DNA of 64,000 bases from Desulfuromonadales bacterium (GTDB lineage: Bacteria > Desulfobacterota > Desulfuromonadia > Desulfuromonadales > BM103): contig JAQYVZ010000001.1 in NCBI GenBank assembly GCA_030145205.1, forward strand, positions 174,580 through 238,579, written 5' to 3'. Shown here piece by piece: positions 30,101 to 41,400 of this stretch. A program made the translations under genes and the position numbers. Each line of letters opens with the position of its first letter. The first letter of the stretch is position 1. The notes beneath the pieces were generated by a model. It had not been told where the DNA came from. It saw nothing but the letters and a program-made list of their open reading frames with translations, and ran no database searches.

Positions 30101-31119
30101 ATGCCGATATTGTCGTCAGTAAATATTCATCCACCGGAACACATCTCTGGTCACGTCAATTTGGAACTACCAAGTATGAAATCCCCAGGGATATCGCCGT
30201 CGATGCCTCGGGCAATTCCTATACCATTGGCTTTACAAACTATGGGGTTCTTGGCGAGCAGTTTTACGGCGGAACATCCGACATGTTCGTCGCAAAATAC
30301 GACGCCAATGGCAACCAGCAATGGATCAAACAGATTGGCACGAACAGCTACGATTATGGCACCGCCGTCAGCATCGCAACAGATGGTAACATCCTGATCA
30401 CCGGGCAAACGCGAGGCTCCCTGGCGAGTACAAATCTGGGCGAATTTGGCAGCTATGACACTTATGTTGCCAAGTATGACACCGCCGCCAACCTGCTCTG
30501 GCACGTTCAACTCGCAGAAGGGTCGGGGGAGTTTGCGGGTGGAGACCTTATCCAGAGCGCAGCAGGCGACATCTATCTCGCTGCCGGCAGTACTCTTTAC
30601 CGTCTTAATGCCGCCGGGTCCGTAATCTGGCAGCAATCGGTGGGGTCTTTCGGGCAGCACCCCCTGGCCATTGACGCGGACGGCAACCTGCTGGTCACCG
30701 GCAGCGCGACCGGCAACCTCTTTGACGAAAGCAAGGGAGACAATGACTTCTTCCTGGCCAAATACGATGTGGACGGCAACCAGATCTGGGCGAAACAGTT
30801 TGGAACCGCCGTAGTTGACCAGGCTTATGCTGTTGACACGGACAGTGATGCAAACATTTACCTGACCGGCTACACCTATGGTGATATCGCCGGCCAAGTC
30901 GGCATGTACGATGTCATCGTCCGTAAATATGCGCCGAACGGCAATTACCTTTGGACGAAACAACTTGGGTCAACAAGTCACGATTACGGCACAGACCTGT
31001 TGATTGATGCTTCATCAAACGCCTATGTCACCGGTTCCGTCAGTGGCCTGTTCGGTGCCTCCGCGTTCGGCAGCACCGATGCCATCTTATTCAAAATTGC
31101 CGTAGGTGGTTGCCCATAA
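27166..31119 (+). CDS. 17-heme giant cytochrome with thrombospondin-3 repeats and SBBP propeller
   Basis: The product is 1317 residues. A signal peptide (1-25) is followed by AMVHDFDC and the shared heme module. There are 17 CXXCH motifs in residues about 31-710, in the order conserved across five members of the family, including the CMECHLGH and CVFCHDPHG sites. Residues about 743-930 are Asp-rich thrombospondin type-3 calcium repeats (DSDGDGLGDACDNCP and variants). Residues about 937-1317 are SBBP-type propeller blades (DPSGNIYLTG, DIVVSKY), and the protein ends GGCP. The ATG at 27166 is chosen because AGGAGG precedes it and the signal peptide follows; an upstream TTG frame is unsupported. 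Its start region resembles the gene remnant at 31209. It is likely a surface cytochrome carried on a calcium-stiffened stalk. Confidence 0.93.
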   Translation: MIGRSSATITVLACLFLMPALLNAAMVHDFDCVLCHLEYSDEEKPYMTYNVCLDCHYPGNEGTTYTKTDGAETNPITATFAAGDGSDLIGSNAAPGNQSSHFFAGASDSAPSVVAEPPSNFRFNLGWANGQVTCSRCHNPHGDTNNPKLLKLGDGTADTMCLDCHNDWNQSANHGKGSHPLHADYKSLVLSNLDSYNYPPNNFDTQGGIDLAEDTKVSCTSCHGVHFADSHASTADDKSATLTNGDGRLLKFDGPGSENPQKSLCQSCHNYYKHGATADTTLGCMECHLGHDQASGLNANYMLLRKQVTATLPKTGSEATVNIAYLTYPAGDSFDGVCLQCHDVPPSHDRPEGQDDWNDCLRCHDHSYGFAHGGPNCGACHGHEEGYEYEPGRFSVAQGTVQSHATHTENDDDDLRGPYIDCSACHDTDNYPYFKSGTDGNGDGLITLAETDVCDTCHSPDGAIDGVNDATLGAKTNWASGVYDGEVLPAAKQLWCITCHDDGTANSKADGSGVDAQPVGGDNSTTGFYVDGHGKGSAIDCSVCHDITSWHIDHSYTPIAVQTTGHRENQQAPNPTNYRFYPGKGMTLPYELFPSNPSYTLCYSCHDPNITMGATSNFRVDNWRGGIANLHSYHTGFATCVFCHDPHGSTSPAMYGTPGTWGGTNGPVQYLYLDSTSGKYKGLYDQSKWRNPAENKGLAQTGGYGCTVCHSPVDVDAGVGPTEGEYDGWYLRTYIPHSYSADNDTDNDTVIDSHDNCMTVANSTQTDSDGDGLGDACDNCPNDANPDQADIDGDGSGDDCDVCSDPDSDSLCSDNDNCSLVNNPDQTDDDADLVGDACDNCLGLFNPHQNDPDNDGQGSLCDVCPNDADDDIDADGVCGDIDNCRSTANTNQADSDGDQVGDVCDNCPATVNTDQADADDDDFGDACEIFCPAPGDPAWIVQTGTSAEDKYVALDSDPSGNIYLTGYSRGDFAAPVLGYADIVVSKYSSTGTHLWSRQFGTTKYEIPRDIAVDASGNSYTIGFTNYGVLGEQFYGGTSDMFVAKYDANGNQQWIKQIGTNSYDYGTAVSIATDGNILITGQTRGSLASTNLGEFGSYDTYVAKYDTAANLLWHVQLAEGSGEFAGGDLIQSAAGDIYLAAGSTLYRLNAAGSVIWQQSVGSFGQHPLAIDADGNLLVTGSATGNLFDESKGDNDFFLAKYDVDGNQIWAKQFGTAVVDQAYAVDTDSDANIYLTGYTYGDIAGQVGMYDVIVRKYAPNGNYLWTKQLGSTSHDYGTDLLIDASSNAYVTGSVSGLFGASAFGSTDAILFKIAVGGCP

Positions 31120-31130
31120 CATGATTTTCT

Positions 31131-31156
31131 GGCGGGCGGTTTGCAAACCGTCCGCC
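31131..31156 (+). terminator. Rho-independent terminator after the 27166 gene
   Basis: GGCGGGCGGTTT pairs with AAACCGTCCGCC (one G-U pair, minimal loop) 12 bases past the stop codon, followed by TGTTTGCGTTTGTT. The stem is strong although the T tract is interrupted. Confidence 0.65.
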
Positions 31157-31208
31157 TGTTTGCGTTTGTTAACTTACATTTCTGGTTTCTTTCACCAAGG
31201 AGGGCTCG

Positions 31209-31292
31209 ATGATCGGTCGATCGTTAACGACATTCCTGCTCAAAACGAACCAGTGTGTGATACCGCATCAGCAACCAAGAGATAACCAATAA
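31209..31292 (+). pseudogene. Remnant of an eighth giant-cytochrome gene start
   Basis: From about 31190 the sequence repeats the leader of the 27166 gene almost exactly: CTTTCACCA, AGGAGGG, then an ATG opening MIGRS, the same first five residues as that paralog. The frame then diverges and stops after 27 codons (TAA at 31290-31292) without reaching the MVHDFDC heme module. It is best read as the 5' end of a duplicated paralog whose body was deleted, not as a working small gene. The ribosome site is intact, so a short peptide could still be made. Confidence 0.65.
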
Positions 31293-31484
31293 ACTTTTAA
31301 TTTTAGCGAGTTAGCACATCAAAAGAGGACATTAATGCTGGACAAAACCAAAGGATAAGAGCAAAATATGTATTTTTGAGCATTTCCCTATGAAATAGAT
31401 TTTCAACCCCTATCTTTTGTCTGGGAGATCTGCCGCAGCCTGCCACCTGTGTTTACTTTTCTGCGGCGTCTTGGGAGGAAAAAA
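31293..31484. other. AT-rich leader upstream of the 31485 cytochrome gene
   Basis: Together with the terminator and gene remnant this completes a 365-base stretch without an intact gene. I see no convincing sigma-54 or sigma-70 pair here. GGGAGG just before 31485 is the ribosome site. Confidence 0.4.
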
Positions 31485-34400
31485 ATGATACGCAAAGGTC
31501 TTGCGCTCGTCGGCATCGTTGTGTCCCTGTTCCTGCTATCCGATGTGGGCCACGCCCGCATGGTGCATGACTTCGACTGCACCTTCTGCCACCTGGAGTA
31601 CTCCGACGAAGAAAAGCCGTACATGACGTATAACGTCTGCCTCGACTGCCACTTCCCCGGCAACGAAGGCCAGACCTATCAACGGACTGACGGCAGCGAC
31701 TCCAACCCGATCACCGCGACCTTTGCCGCTGGCGACGGCAGCAACGCCATGACGTCAAATACCGCGCCCGGAGCGGAGACCTCCCATTTCTTTGCCGGTT
31801 CGAGCGATAACCAGCCGGCGGCCGGGGCCACCCCGCCGAGCAACTTCCGCTTCAACCTCGGCTGGGCCAACGGCCAGGTCACCTGCAGCCGCTGCCACAA
31901 CCCGCACGGCGACACCAACAACCCGAAACTGCTCAAGCTGGGGGCCGACAGCACCGAGGCAATGTGCCTGGACTGCCATGGCAGCTGGAACCAGTCCGGC
32001 AACCATGGTCTTGTCAGCCATCCCCTGCATGATGATTATCCAACCCTGAGTGCCGCGAACCCGAGCAAGTTCAAAGCGGTTCCCGACAATTTTGGCTCCA
32101 ACGGCGGGATCAACCTGGTCGATGGAACCAAGGCCTCCTGCTCATCCTGCCATGGCGTGCACTTTGTCGATTCCGATGCAACCACCGGCGACGGCGTCGG
32201 TGCCGGCCTGAGTGACGGCGATGGCAAACTGCTGAAATTCGACGGCCCTGGCCGTGAGAAGAAAGGACAGAGTCTCTGCCAAACCTGCCACCTTTACACC
32301 GAGCATGGTGCTGATTCCGGCCTCGGCTGCATGGTTTGCCACGGCGGCCACGAGTATGACCCCGGCGGCGCCCCGAACTACTACATGCTCAAGAAGCAGG
32401 TTGCTCTTAACGCCGTTCCGAAAAACAATGGCAAACCCGGCACCGTCAACCTCGCCTACACCACCTACCCGCCCCCGGCCAACCTGGGCGGGATCTGCCT
32501 GGAGTGCCACGCCCTGCCGGCCAGCCATGATGGCGACAGCAGCTGCAAAGACTGTCATTCGCATGGCGACGGCTTCGCCCATGGCTCAGGAACAACAGGC
32601 GCTGGCTGCATTGAATGTCACGGTCATGACGCCGGAACCCTGGTGGATACCGACATGCAAGTCCCCTACACGGCCGGCACCATCGTCAGCCAGGGGGGAG
32701 GAACATTCCAGAGTCATTCGACCCATACCGAACTGGACGGAGCAGATGCCAGAGGCCCGGGGATCTATTGCGACACCTGTCATAATATATCGAAATTTCC
32801 GATGTTCCGCTCCAAGGCAGACCCGAATGCGGAACTGACACTTGACCAGACTGATGTCTGCGACACCTGCCACAGTCCGAACGGCACGATTGACGGCGTC
32901 AACGACGCCACCCTCGGCGCCAAGAACAACTGGAGTTCCGGTGTCTATATCGGCCAGACCCTGCCCACAGCCAAACAGTTGTGGTGCATCACCTGTCACG
33001 ACGACGGCACGGCCAACTCAAAGGCCGATGGTTCCGGCATCACTGCGCAGAATGTTGCAGGCGATGGCGCGACCTACGGTTTCTACGCCAACGGTCATGG
33101 CCAGAACGACCAGGTGGCCTGCAGCAGCTGTCATGACATGACCAGCCGCCACATTGACCATCAATACACCCCGTTAGCAACGGTGATCGAGTCAACCCCC
33201 AACCCGACCAATTACCGCTTTTATGACGAGCGCAGCATGATCCTGCCCTACGACGACGAGCGGACAACGGCCTCCTTCGCCCTCTGCTACACGTGCCACG
33301 AGGAGAGCTGGATTTCAGACGGTACAACCCTTGGCCCAGATCTGGACACAAATTTCCGTATGGAGAACTACGCCTCACTTCCTAACGGTCGCGGCAAGGG
33401 GAATCTCCATTATTACCACATCTACACCCTCGGCTTTAACTCGACCTGCGTTAAATGCCATAACCCGCACGGTCCTCCGGCCGGGAACCCGGTGATGACC
33501 GATCCGGACGAAACCGGCAGCTTCCGACTGCTCGCCGAGAGCGGCGGCCTGCTCTATGAATTAACCGATCCGAACGACTGGCATGATCCGGCCAAAAACG
33601 TCGGTGGAGCTTTTACGGCAGTCCCGGCCTGCGGCGGTTGCCACAGTGGCGACGCACGCGACCTCAGTAGCGGCACCTCCGCAGCTGATTTCTACTTTGA
33701 CGGTCTTTACCTGCGGACCTATAAGCCGCCGACGTTTAGCAATGTGAACGACCAGGACAGTGACACCATCCTCGATGTTCTGGATAACTGTATTGACACG
33801 GCCAACACCGATCAGGCCGACGCAGACAGCGATGGCGTCGGCGATGCCTGCGACAACTGCATAGCAACCCCTAACACCGACCAGACGGATGCAGACAACG
33901 ATGGTATCGGTGACGCTTGCGATGACTTCATTGACACGGATGGCGACAACATCAGCAACGATGTCGACAACTGTCCTTCCGTCGTCAATGGCAGCCAGGC
34001 TGACGCGGACGACGATGGCATCGGCGATGCCTGCGACAACTGCCCGGACGACGCAAACGTTGACCAGGCGGATGCAGACGGTGACGGCTTCGGCGATGCC
34101 TGCGACGCCTGTCCGGACTACAATGTTGCTGACAATCCCCCGGACTGGATCGAACAGACAGGTACCAGTGCGAATGATCGATCCTTCGCCATAGATAGCG
34201 ATGCTGCCGGCAACATTTACATGGCCGGGCAATCGAGCGGCAATTTTGCCCCGACAAAAGTGAACGCTGACGATATCGTTGTCAGCAAGTACGACTCCAG
34301 CGGCAACCGTATCTGGGCACGACAGCACGGAACAGGCTGGAATGAGGCCGTACGTGATATCGCTGTCGACGCCGACGGCAACTCATACACCGTTGGTTAT

Positions 34401-35288
34401 ACCCAGGATGGCCAGACTTCGCTGCTTGGCGATCAGTCTTTCGGCGGTGCCGACATATTCGTAGTGAAGTATGATACCAATGGCAACCGGATACGGATCC
34501 TGCAAATCGGCACGTCCGCTTTTGACCAGGGCCTGGCCATCAGTATTGATATAGATGGCAACATCCTGATCGCCGGCCAGACCCAGGGCTCGCTGGCCAG
34601 GGCCAATTTTGGTGGCTACGACACCTATGTCGCCAAGTACGACTCAGACTTGAATAATCTGATCTGGCACGTTCAACTTCCGGAAGGACGATCACCTTTC
34701 GTCTATAGTGCTCTGGCTCAGGGCCCATCAGGAGACATCTTCCTTGCATCAGACACTGTTCTCTATCGTCTCAATGAGGGAGACGGCTCAGTTGTCTGGC
34801 AGCAAACGGTCGATTCTTTCAACACACATCCACTGGCCATCGATACCGACGGCAACCTCCTGGTCACCGGAGACACGAGCGTCAGCCTGTTTGGCACATA
34901 CCAGGGGGGTAGAGACCTCTTCCTGGCCAAGTACGATGCGAACGGCAACCTGCTCTGGGGCACGCAATTCGGAACAAACTCTGCGGATGAAGGATATGCC
35001 GTTGCAACAGACAGTAATGGGTATATTTACGTGACGGGTATCACCGCTGGCGACATTGCCGGGCAGATCGGCAACTACGACATCATCGTTCAGAAATACA
35101 CTCCGGATGGCAATTTACTTTGGACGCAACAGCTTGGGTCAACAGGGAGCGATTACGGCGTAGACCTGTTGATAGATGCCGAATCGAATGCCTTCGTCAC
35201 CGGCAACGTCTACAGTCTGTTCGGAGACTACTACTGGGGCTTTTACGACATGTACTTGTTTAAATTGGACGTTGGCGGATGCCCGTAG
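31485..35288 (+). CDS. 17-heme giant cytochrome with thrombospondin-3 repeats and SBBP propeller
   Basis: At 1267 residues this is the closest paralog of the 27166 product, with the same order throughout: signal peptide (ending GHARMVHDFDC), 17 CXXCH motifs to about residue 720 (ending CVKCHNPHG and CGGCHSG), thrombospondin type-3 repeats (about 755-880, DADNDGIGDACD and similar), and an SBBP propeller (about 886-1267) ending GGCP. The ATG at 31485 follows GGGAGG directly; a GTG 12 codons upstream is rejected for lack of a ribosome site. Long stretches are near-identical at the DNA level to its neighbour, so the pair arose by recent duplication or is kept alike by conversion. Predicted location is the cell surface. 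Confidence 0.93.
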   Translation: MIRKGLALVGIVVSLFLLSDVGHARMVHDFDCTFCHLEYSDEEKPYMTYNVCLDCHFPGNEGQTYQRTDGSDSNPITATFAAGDGSNAMTSNTAPGAETSHFFAGSSDNQPAAGATPPSNFRFNLGWANGQVTCSRCHNPHGDTNNPKLLKLGADSTEAMCLDCHGSWNQSGNHGLVSHPLHDDYPTLSAANPSKFKAVPDNFGSNGGINLVDGTKASCSSCHGVHFVDSDATTGDGVGAGLSDGDGKLLKFDGPGREKKGQSLCQTCHLYTEHGADSGLGCMVCHGGHEYDPGGAPNYYMLKKQVALNAVPKNNGKPGTVNLAYTTYPPPANLGGICLECHALPASHDGDSSCKDCHSHGDGFAHGSGTTGAGCIECHGHDAGTLVDTDMQVPYTAGTIVSQGGGTFQSHSTHTELDGADARGPGIYCDTCHNISKFPMFRSKADPNAELTLDQTDVCDTCHSPNGTIDGVNDATLGAKNNWSSGVYIGQTLPTAKQLWCITCHDDGTANSKADGSGITAQNVAGDGATYGFYANGHGQNDQVACSSCHDMTSRHIDHQYTPLATVIESTPNPTNYRFYDERSMILPYDDERTTASFALCYTCHEESWISDGTTLGPDLDTNFRMENYASLPNGRGKGNLHYYHIYTLGFNSTCVKCHNPHGPPAGNPVMTDPDETGSFRLLAESGGLLYELTDPNDWHDPAKNVGGAFTAVPACGGCHSGDARDLSSGTSAADFYFDGLYLRTYKPPTFSNVNDQDSDTILDVLDNCIDTANTDQADADSDGVGDACDNCIATPNTDQTDADNDGIGDACDDFIDTDGDNISNDVDNCPSVVNGSQADADDDGIGDACDNCPDDANVDQADADGDGFGDACDACPDYNVADNPPDWIEQTGTSANDRSFAIDSDAAGNIYMAGQSSGNFAPTKVNADDIVVSKYDSSGNRIWARQHGTGWNEAVRDIAVDADGNSYTVGYTQDGQTSLLGDQSFGGADIFVVKYDTNGNRIRILQIGTSAFDQGLAISIDIDGNILIAGQTQGSLARANFGGYDTYVAKYDSDLNNLIWHVQLPEGRSPFVYSALAQGPSGDIFLASDTVLYRLNEGDGSVVWQQTVDSFNTHPLAIDTDGNLLVTGDTSVSLFGTYQGGRDLFLAKYDANGNLLWGTQFGTNSADEGYAVATDSNGYIYVTGITAGDIAGQIGNYDIIVQKYTPDGNLLWTQQLGSTGSDYGVDLLIDAESNAFVTGNVYSLFGDYYWGFYDMYLFKLDVGGCP

Positions 35289-35332
35289 CATGCATTATCG
35301 TCCTGCAGATTGATACAGTCTGAACAACGCAG

Positions 35333-35355
35333 AGCCCCCTGCGGCGCAGGGGGCT
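35333..35355 (+). terminator. Strong hairpin terminator after the 31485 gene
   Basis: AGCCCCCTGC pairs perfectly with GCAGGGGGCT (10 bp, loop GGC) 45 bases past the stop. The downstream run is only moderately T-rich (TTGTGCACTCTCTTGCG). Confidence 0.65.
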
Positions 35356-35392
35356 TGTGCACTCTCTTGCGTTCTTTCGACGTCAACAACAA

Positions 35393-35406
35393 GGCTTATT
35401 TATTGC
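35393..35406 (+). promoter_or_regulatory. Sigma-54 (-24/-12) promoter candidate for the 35480 cytochrome
   Basis: AGGCTTATTTATTGCA carries GG (35393-35394) and GC (35405-35406) with exactly 10 bases between, and an intact ATTGCA at -12. The site lies just after the terminator of the previous gene and about 75 bases before the ATG at 35480. The -24 half matches only GGC. Confidence 0.55.
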
Positions 35407-35479
35407 ATAATTAAATACCGGAAAAAACGTAACTTTACATAACACCACCAAACTGTTCTCAATAAAAACAGAGGGTTAT

Positions 35480-38400
35480 ATGGCCAGAAGGTGCTTCCTA
35501 TCATTTCTCGTGCTGCTTTGCCTCGGTCTTTTCACCAGCATAGCGCACACCCGCATGGTGCACGACTTCGACTGTGTGCTCTGCCATTTCGAGTACACCC
35601 CGGAAGAGCAGCCTTTCATGACCTTCAACGTCTGTCTCACCTGCCACGCTCCTGGCAATGTGGGGACCACCTATCCCAAAACAGACGGCACACCGACCAA
35701 TCCGATTACAGCCACCTTTGTCATCACTGACGCCAGCGACGCTCTCGGCACCAACCCTGCAGCCATCGCTGAGACTTCGCATGCATTCGCCGGGATTTCC
35801 GACTCACTCCCGGTCGCCGGGGCAACCCCGCCGAGCAACTTCCGCTTCAACCTCGGCTGGGCCAACGGCCAGATCACCTGCAGCCGCTGTCACAACCCGC
35901 ATGGCGACACCAACAACCCGAAACTGCTCAAGCTCGGCGCCGGCAGTACCGACGCGATGTGCCTCGACTGTCACAACGACTGGAACCAGACCAATAACAA
36001 CGGCAAGGGCAGCCACCCATTGCACGCCGACTACCAGAACGTCGCGGAGACCAACTGGCAGAAGTTCAAACGGGAACCGAACAACTTCAATACACAGGGC
36101 GGCATCTCCCTGATTGAAGAGACAAAAGTGTCCTGCACCTCATGTCACGGCGTGCACTTTGCCGACTCCCACGCGTCCACCTCTGACGACAAAAACGCCA
36201 CCCTGGCTGACGGTGACGGTCGCCTGCTCAAGTTCGACGGTCCCGACAACGAAGATCCGCAGCAAAGCATCTGCCAGACCTGCCATGAGTACTCCGCGCA
36301 CGGCGCGACCGACAACGCTCCCGGCTGCATGGTCTGCCACAGCAGCCACCAGGTCGATGGCGGCAGCAACAATTACTACCTGCTCAACGATCAGATCACG
36401 ACGGTTCTGCCGAAAACCGGCAGCGAACAGACGATTGCCCTCAGCTACACAAGCGTCCCTGCCAGCGATCAATTCAACGGCGTCTGCCTTGAGTGTCACA
36501 ACCCCCCGGCCAACCACGACGGCTGGAACAATTGCGCGCAGTGCCACCCCCACTCCTACGGCTTCGCCCATGGCGGGCCGGATTGCGGCGCCTGCCACGG
36601 CCACGACGAAGGCCACGAGTATTCAGCGGGCCGGTTCAGCATAGCGCAGGGGACCTTCAAGAGTCACTCGACCCACACCGAGAGTGACGCCGACGACCAG
36701 CGCGGTCCCCTGTTGAGCTGCGGCGACTGCCACGACACCGACGACTACCCCTATTTCAAATCGGGGACCGACGGCAACGGCGACGGCAAGTTCGACCTGG
36801 CAGAGACCGATGTCTGCAACAACTGCCACAGCCCGAACGGCGGAGTTGACGGCGTCAACGACGCGATCGTTGGTGCCAAGGCCAACTGGGCCAGTGGCGT
36901 CTACGATGACACCGGCCTGCCGGTGGCAAAATCGAACTGGTGCATCAGCTGCCATGACGATGATCCGGCCAACTCGAAAGTGGACGGCAGTGGCATTGAT
37001 GCCCAGCCGGTCGGCGGTGACAACACAAACTGGGGCTACTATGTGTTCGGTCACGGCCGCGGCGGCCAGATCGAATGCAGTGCCTGCCACGACCTCGCCA
37101 GTGAGCACATCGACCACCTGTACGAACCGCACCGGCCACAAACCCTCACCGACTTCTGGGGCGGGTCGAACACCCGCAGCCTCAGCAGCTACCGCTTCTA
37201 TCCGGGCAAGGACCTGACCCTGCCCTATTCGGATGCCGCTGCCGCCACGCTGAACAGCTACACCCTCTGTCTGAGCTGCCATGACAGCGCCCTGTTCACC
37301 GGTGCTAACACCAACTTCCTGCAGGATAACGGCGGGGGAAGTGTGACGAATTATCACGACTACCATCGTTCCATAGTCACCTGCATCTTCTGCCACGATC
37401 CGCACGGCACCGCCGCACCCGCGATGTACGGGATCAACAGCGCCGATCCGCTGGCAGCAATGCCGGTCCAATATCTCGATGGCAGCCTTAACACCCTGAG
37501 TGACCGCAGCGCCTGGCAAGACCCCGCACAGAACAAAGGCCTAAGGCAAACAGCTGCAAGCCTCGACTGCGTCGCATGTCACGGTCAGAACAGTTTTTAC
37601 ACACGCACCTATAATGCTACGATTTTGGGGTCTTACGGGACCAACAACGACACGGACGGCGACGGCATCGACGACCCCGTCGACAACTGCAGGAACACTG
37701 CGAACAACGGCCAGGAGGACACGGACAACGACGGGGTTGGTGATGCCTGCGACAACTGCACGACCACGGCCAACTACGACCAAACCGACTCTGACAGCGA
37801 TGGCCTCGGCGATGCCTGCGATACCGACTGCGACCAGGCAATCCTGGACTGGGCGCTGCAGCTCGGCGGCGGCGGCGATGATCTGGTGAAAGACCTGATC
37901 GTTCTCGACAGTGGAAGCGCCATCCTGCTGGGGGAAACGAGGTGGGACGCTGACGGCAGCGGCCCAGCGATCCACCTGGGCGGCCGTGACATCACCCTGG
38001 CCAAGGTCGATCCATTCGGTCAACTCATCTGGTTCCGGCAACTGGGATCTTCAGACGATGAGTACCCAAAGGCCGTCACTGTTGACAGCGCCGGCAATAT
38101 CTACATTACGGGCAGCAACTACGGCACATTCGGCGGAGTGTACGGGGATGGCATGGGCTTTTTTGTGGCCAAGTACACCCTGGATGGTGAACCGGTCTGG
38201 GTCAAACAGTACGGGACAGAGTATTACGAAACTGCGACCGATATCATTGCGGACGGCGATGACAACCTGTATGTGACCGGTTCTATCGACGGGGACTTTG
38301 ATGGCGCCGGTTCTGAAATCGATCATGGCGGCTACGACGTCTTCCTGATGCGTATCAACAGTGAAGGCGCTGTGCAATGGAAGAAGCAGATCGGAACAGC

Positions 38401-41400
38401 GCAGTCCGACTCTGCAACAGACCTGGCTGTGGACACCTCCGGAAACATCGTCCTTGCAGGCTACACAAGTGGCGACATGGATGGTGGCGGCCCGATCGTA
38501 CCTGCGGGCAGTTCAGACCCGTTTGTCATCAAGTTGACTCCGCAGGGGGAACAAGTCTGGGTCGGCCAGACTGGCTCCGTCTCTGGTGAGCTCTGTGACG
38601 GCCTGGGGCTGGATGCTTCCGGAAATATTTACTTGACCGGCCGTACCGGCGGCGACATGGACGGCACCAACAGAGGCGGGAATGATATCTTCACCGTCAA
38701 GTACACCCCCGACGGCACCCTGCAATGGACCCGTCAGACTGGGACAACCGCCTGGGATTACGGCAGCGGAGTTGCGGCTCTGGAAAATGGTAACGTTCAG
38801 GTCCTGGGCTACACTTACGCGAACCTGGCCGGGACCAACCAAGGCGGCACCGACCTGGTCCTGATCGAATACGATGAGGACGGCACCGAACTCAAGGCGA
38901 CGCAGTTTGGCAGGGAGGACGATGACACTTCGGTCGCGATAGGAGCGAATCGCAACGATCTCTTCCTGGCAGCCTCAACCAAATCCGCCTGGGACGAAGC
39001 GGCCTACGGCAATTCCGACATGGTCCTCCTCAAAGTCAGCCCAGTCTGCCCCCTGGAAGACGCTGACGACGATACGGTCCATAACCTGAGCGACAACTGT
39101 ATCGATGATCCCAACATTCGCCAGAAGGACGCCGACAGCGACAGCATCGGCGACCTCTGTGACAATTGCCCGTCAGACGCCAACGTTCTGCAGACCGACA
39201 GCGACAACGACGGCAGCGGCGATGCCTGCGACACCTGCCCGACCGATCCGGCCAACGATGCGGACAGCGACGGCCTCTGCGCCGATGTCGACAACTGTCC
39301 GTCGGCAGCCAATGCCGACCAGGCCGATGCGGACTGCGACGGCAACGGCGACGCCTGCAGCACGCCGGCATTCACGCCGCCAACCGCGCTGTCGACTGCG
39401 CCTCAAGAGTTCCTGGCGAACAGCACCGTCTCCTGGTTCGACACCTTCGACGGTGAACATGGTTATCTCATCGAGCGCAAACAAGAGGTCTGTTCATCCG
39501 ACACCCTCGCCTTCTCCCCCGTTGGCCGGCTCTACCAGCTCGATAATTTCGACAACGGTCTGGACACAACGCTCTGGAATGCACAGACCAACATGCTGAC
39601 AATCTCGAATCAGGGGTTCCCGGCTGCGGCATCCGACTCGAGCGGTACGGGCGAAATCACCCTGGAAAACGGTGCGATCAAGCTGCACACCACGTCAAAC
39701 GACATGGATCTGGCGAGTTATAACAACTCCTATATCTGGCTCAAAGATCCGGCAGGCGTCGTCGGCGACGGCGATTTCGACATCCAGTTCGACTACAGCT
39801 TGCCGAACGGCTGGGCCGCAACCGAACAGTATCATGTGCTCGTCCGCCTGGAGATCTTCTTCCCGGCCACGGCCGGCGGCAACAATATTCTGTCGCTGAA
39901 CCGCACCGGAAATCACGAGGCTCTCTATGCAACCATCGATGGCGTTGATGAATCCGCCAGCAGGCCAAACGGCGATCTGTTCGGCAAACTCAGGATGGTG
40001 CGAAAAGACCGGCAAGTGGCGGCCTACTTCTGGGACGGCCTGACCTGGCAGCTACTGCTCGAGCACAGCACGCCGCAGACGGCGGATCTCGCCCCGACGT
40101 CGACCCGGATTGTTCAGTATGCCAACCGCGACGAGACCAACGGCCAGGATCTGACCGTACTGATCGACAATGTCCGTTTCAACCAGGTCAACGGCGAGCC
40201 GGTGCCGGTTCTGCATCTGGAGATGGAGGACAACTTCTGGCAGGAGACCCCGGGCGAGGTGGTTGACAGCGCCCTCGGTGGCAGCCACGGCACGGCCTTT
40301 AATGGCGCAACGCCCGCAATTGATGCGGAGCGGGGCAGAGTCGGCCACTTCGATGGCGTCGACGACTATATCGACATTCCGGGAGATGCCCTGCTGGAAA
40401 ACGTCACCGACGCCAGCTTCACCTTTGCCGCCTGGGCCAAGCCGATGTCGGTGCCACCTAAAACCGACGCGAATCCACCGGCAAACGATTGGTCATACTC
40501 AATCTTGGGGCGCACTGGCTGGCACCTCAACTTGAGTTACAATTCTAACAAGGCCTATAGCTTCGGAATTTATACCGAAGACGCGCCGGACCCTGCGCAG
40601 TGGCACGGGGTCGGCTCCCCCCTCTTGTATGACCCGCTCGAATGGCATCACCTTGTCGGGGTGGTTGATGACACAGCCAAGACCGTCAACCTCTACGTTG
40701 ACGGACAGTTGGTTAACAGCAAGTCCTACACAGGGACCTTGCGCGACTACGGCACAGCGCCTTACTACATCGGCGCCATGCCAGGCCCTGCCTACAACTG
40801 GTTCTTCGACGGCGACATCGATGACGTCCGCATCTTCGACAAGGCACTTGCTGCGGAGGAAATCGTCCGGATTTACGGCGAGATACAGTATGACGACAGC
40901 GGTCTGATCTCCGGCTCGGATTACTGCTACCGGATCTCTCCCTTCAAGACGGACAGCTGCCCCAACTGGGGGGCGCATGCCGCTGAAGTGGACCATACGA
41001 TCCCGAGCTACAACCTGCCCGATCAACCGGTCAACCAGACCCCGGCAAATGGCGAGCTGAACGTCGATACGCTCAAACCCACCCTGACCGCCTCGGCCTT
41101 CAATGATGCCGAGGATACGCATCATCGCAGTCAGTGGCGCATCAGCACCGATAACGTCGACATCGAAGGCAACCTTGTCTACGACCGTATCACCGCCGCC
41201 GCGACCACAAGTCATACAATCAGCACTGCGTTGGCGACCAACACCACCTACTACTGGCAGGTCCGTTACCAGGATAGCAGAGGGGAGTGGTCACCCTATT
41301 CGGCCCCCTTCTCTTTTGTGATCAGCAACACACTGCCGACCACGCCATCCAATTCATCACCGGCAGACGGCGCTGTCGATATAGCGCGCCTGCCAGTCCT

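Noticed and set aside
31130..31144. Sigma-54-like match (TGG...TTTGCA) after the 27166 gene
   Set aside because: The spacing fits, but every base lies inside the stem of the terminator hairpin and both explain the sequence; the terminator is the simpler reading.
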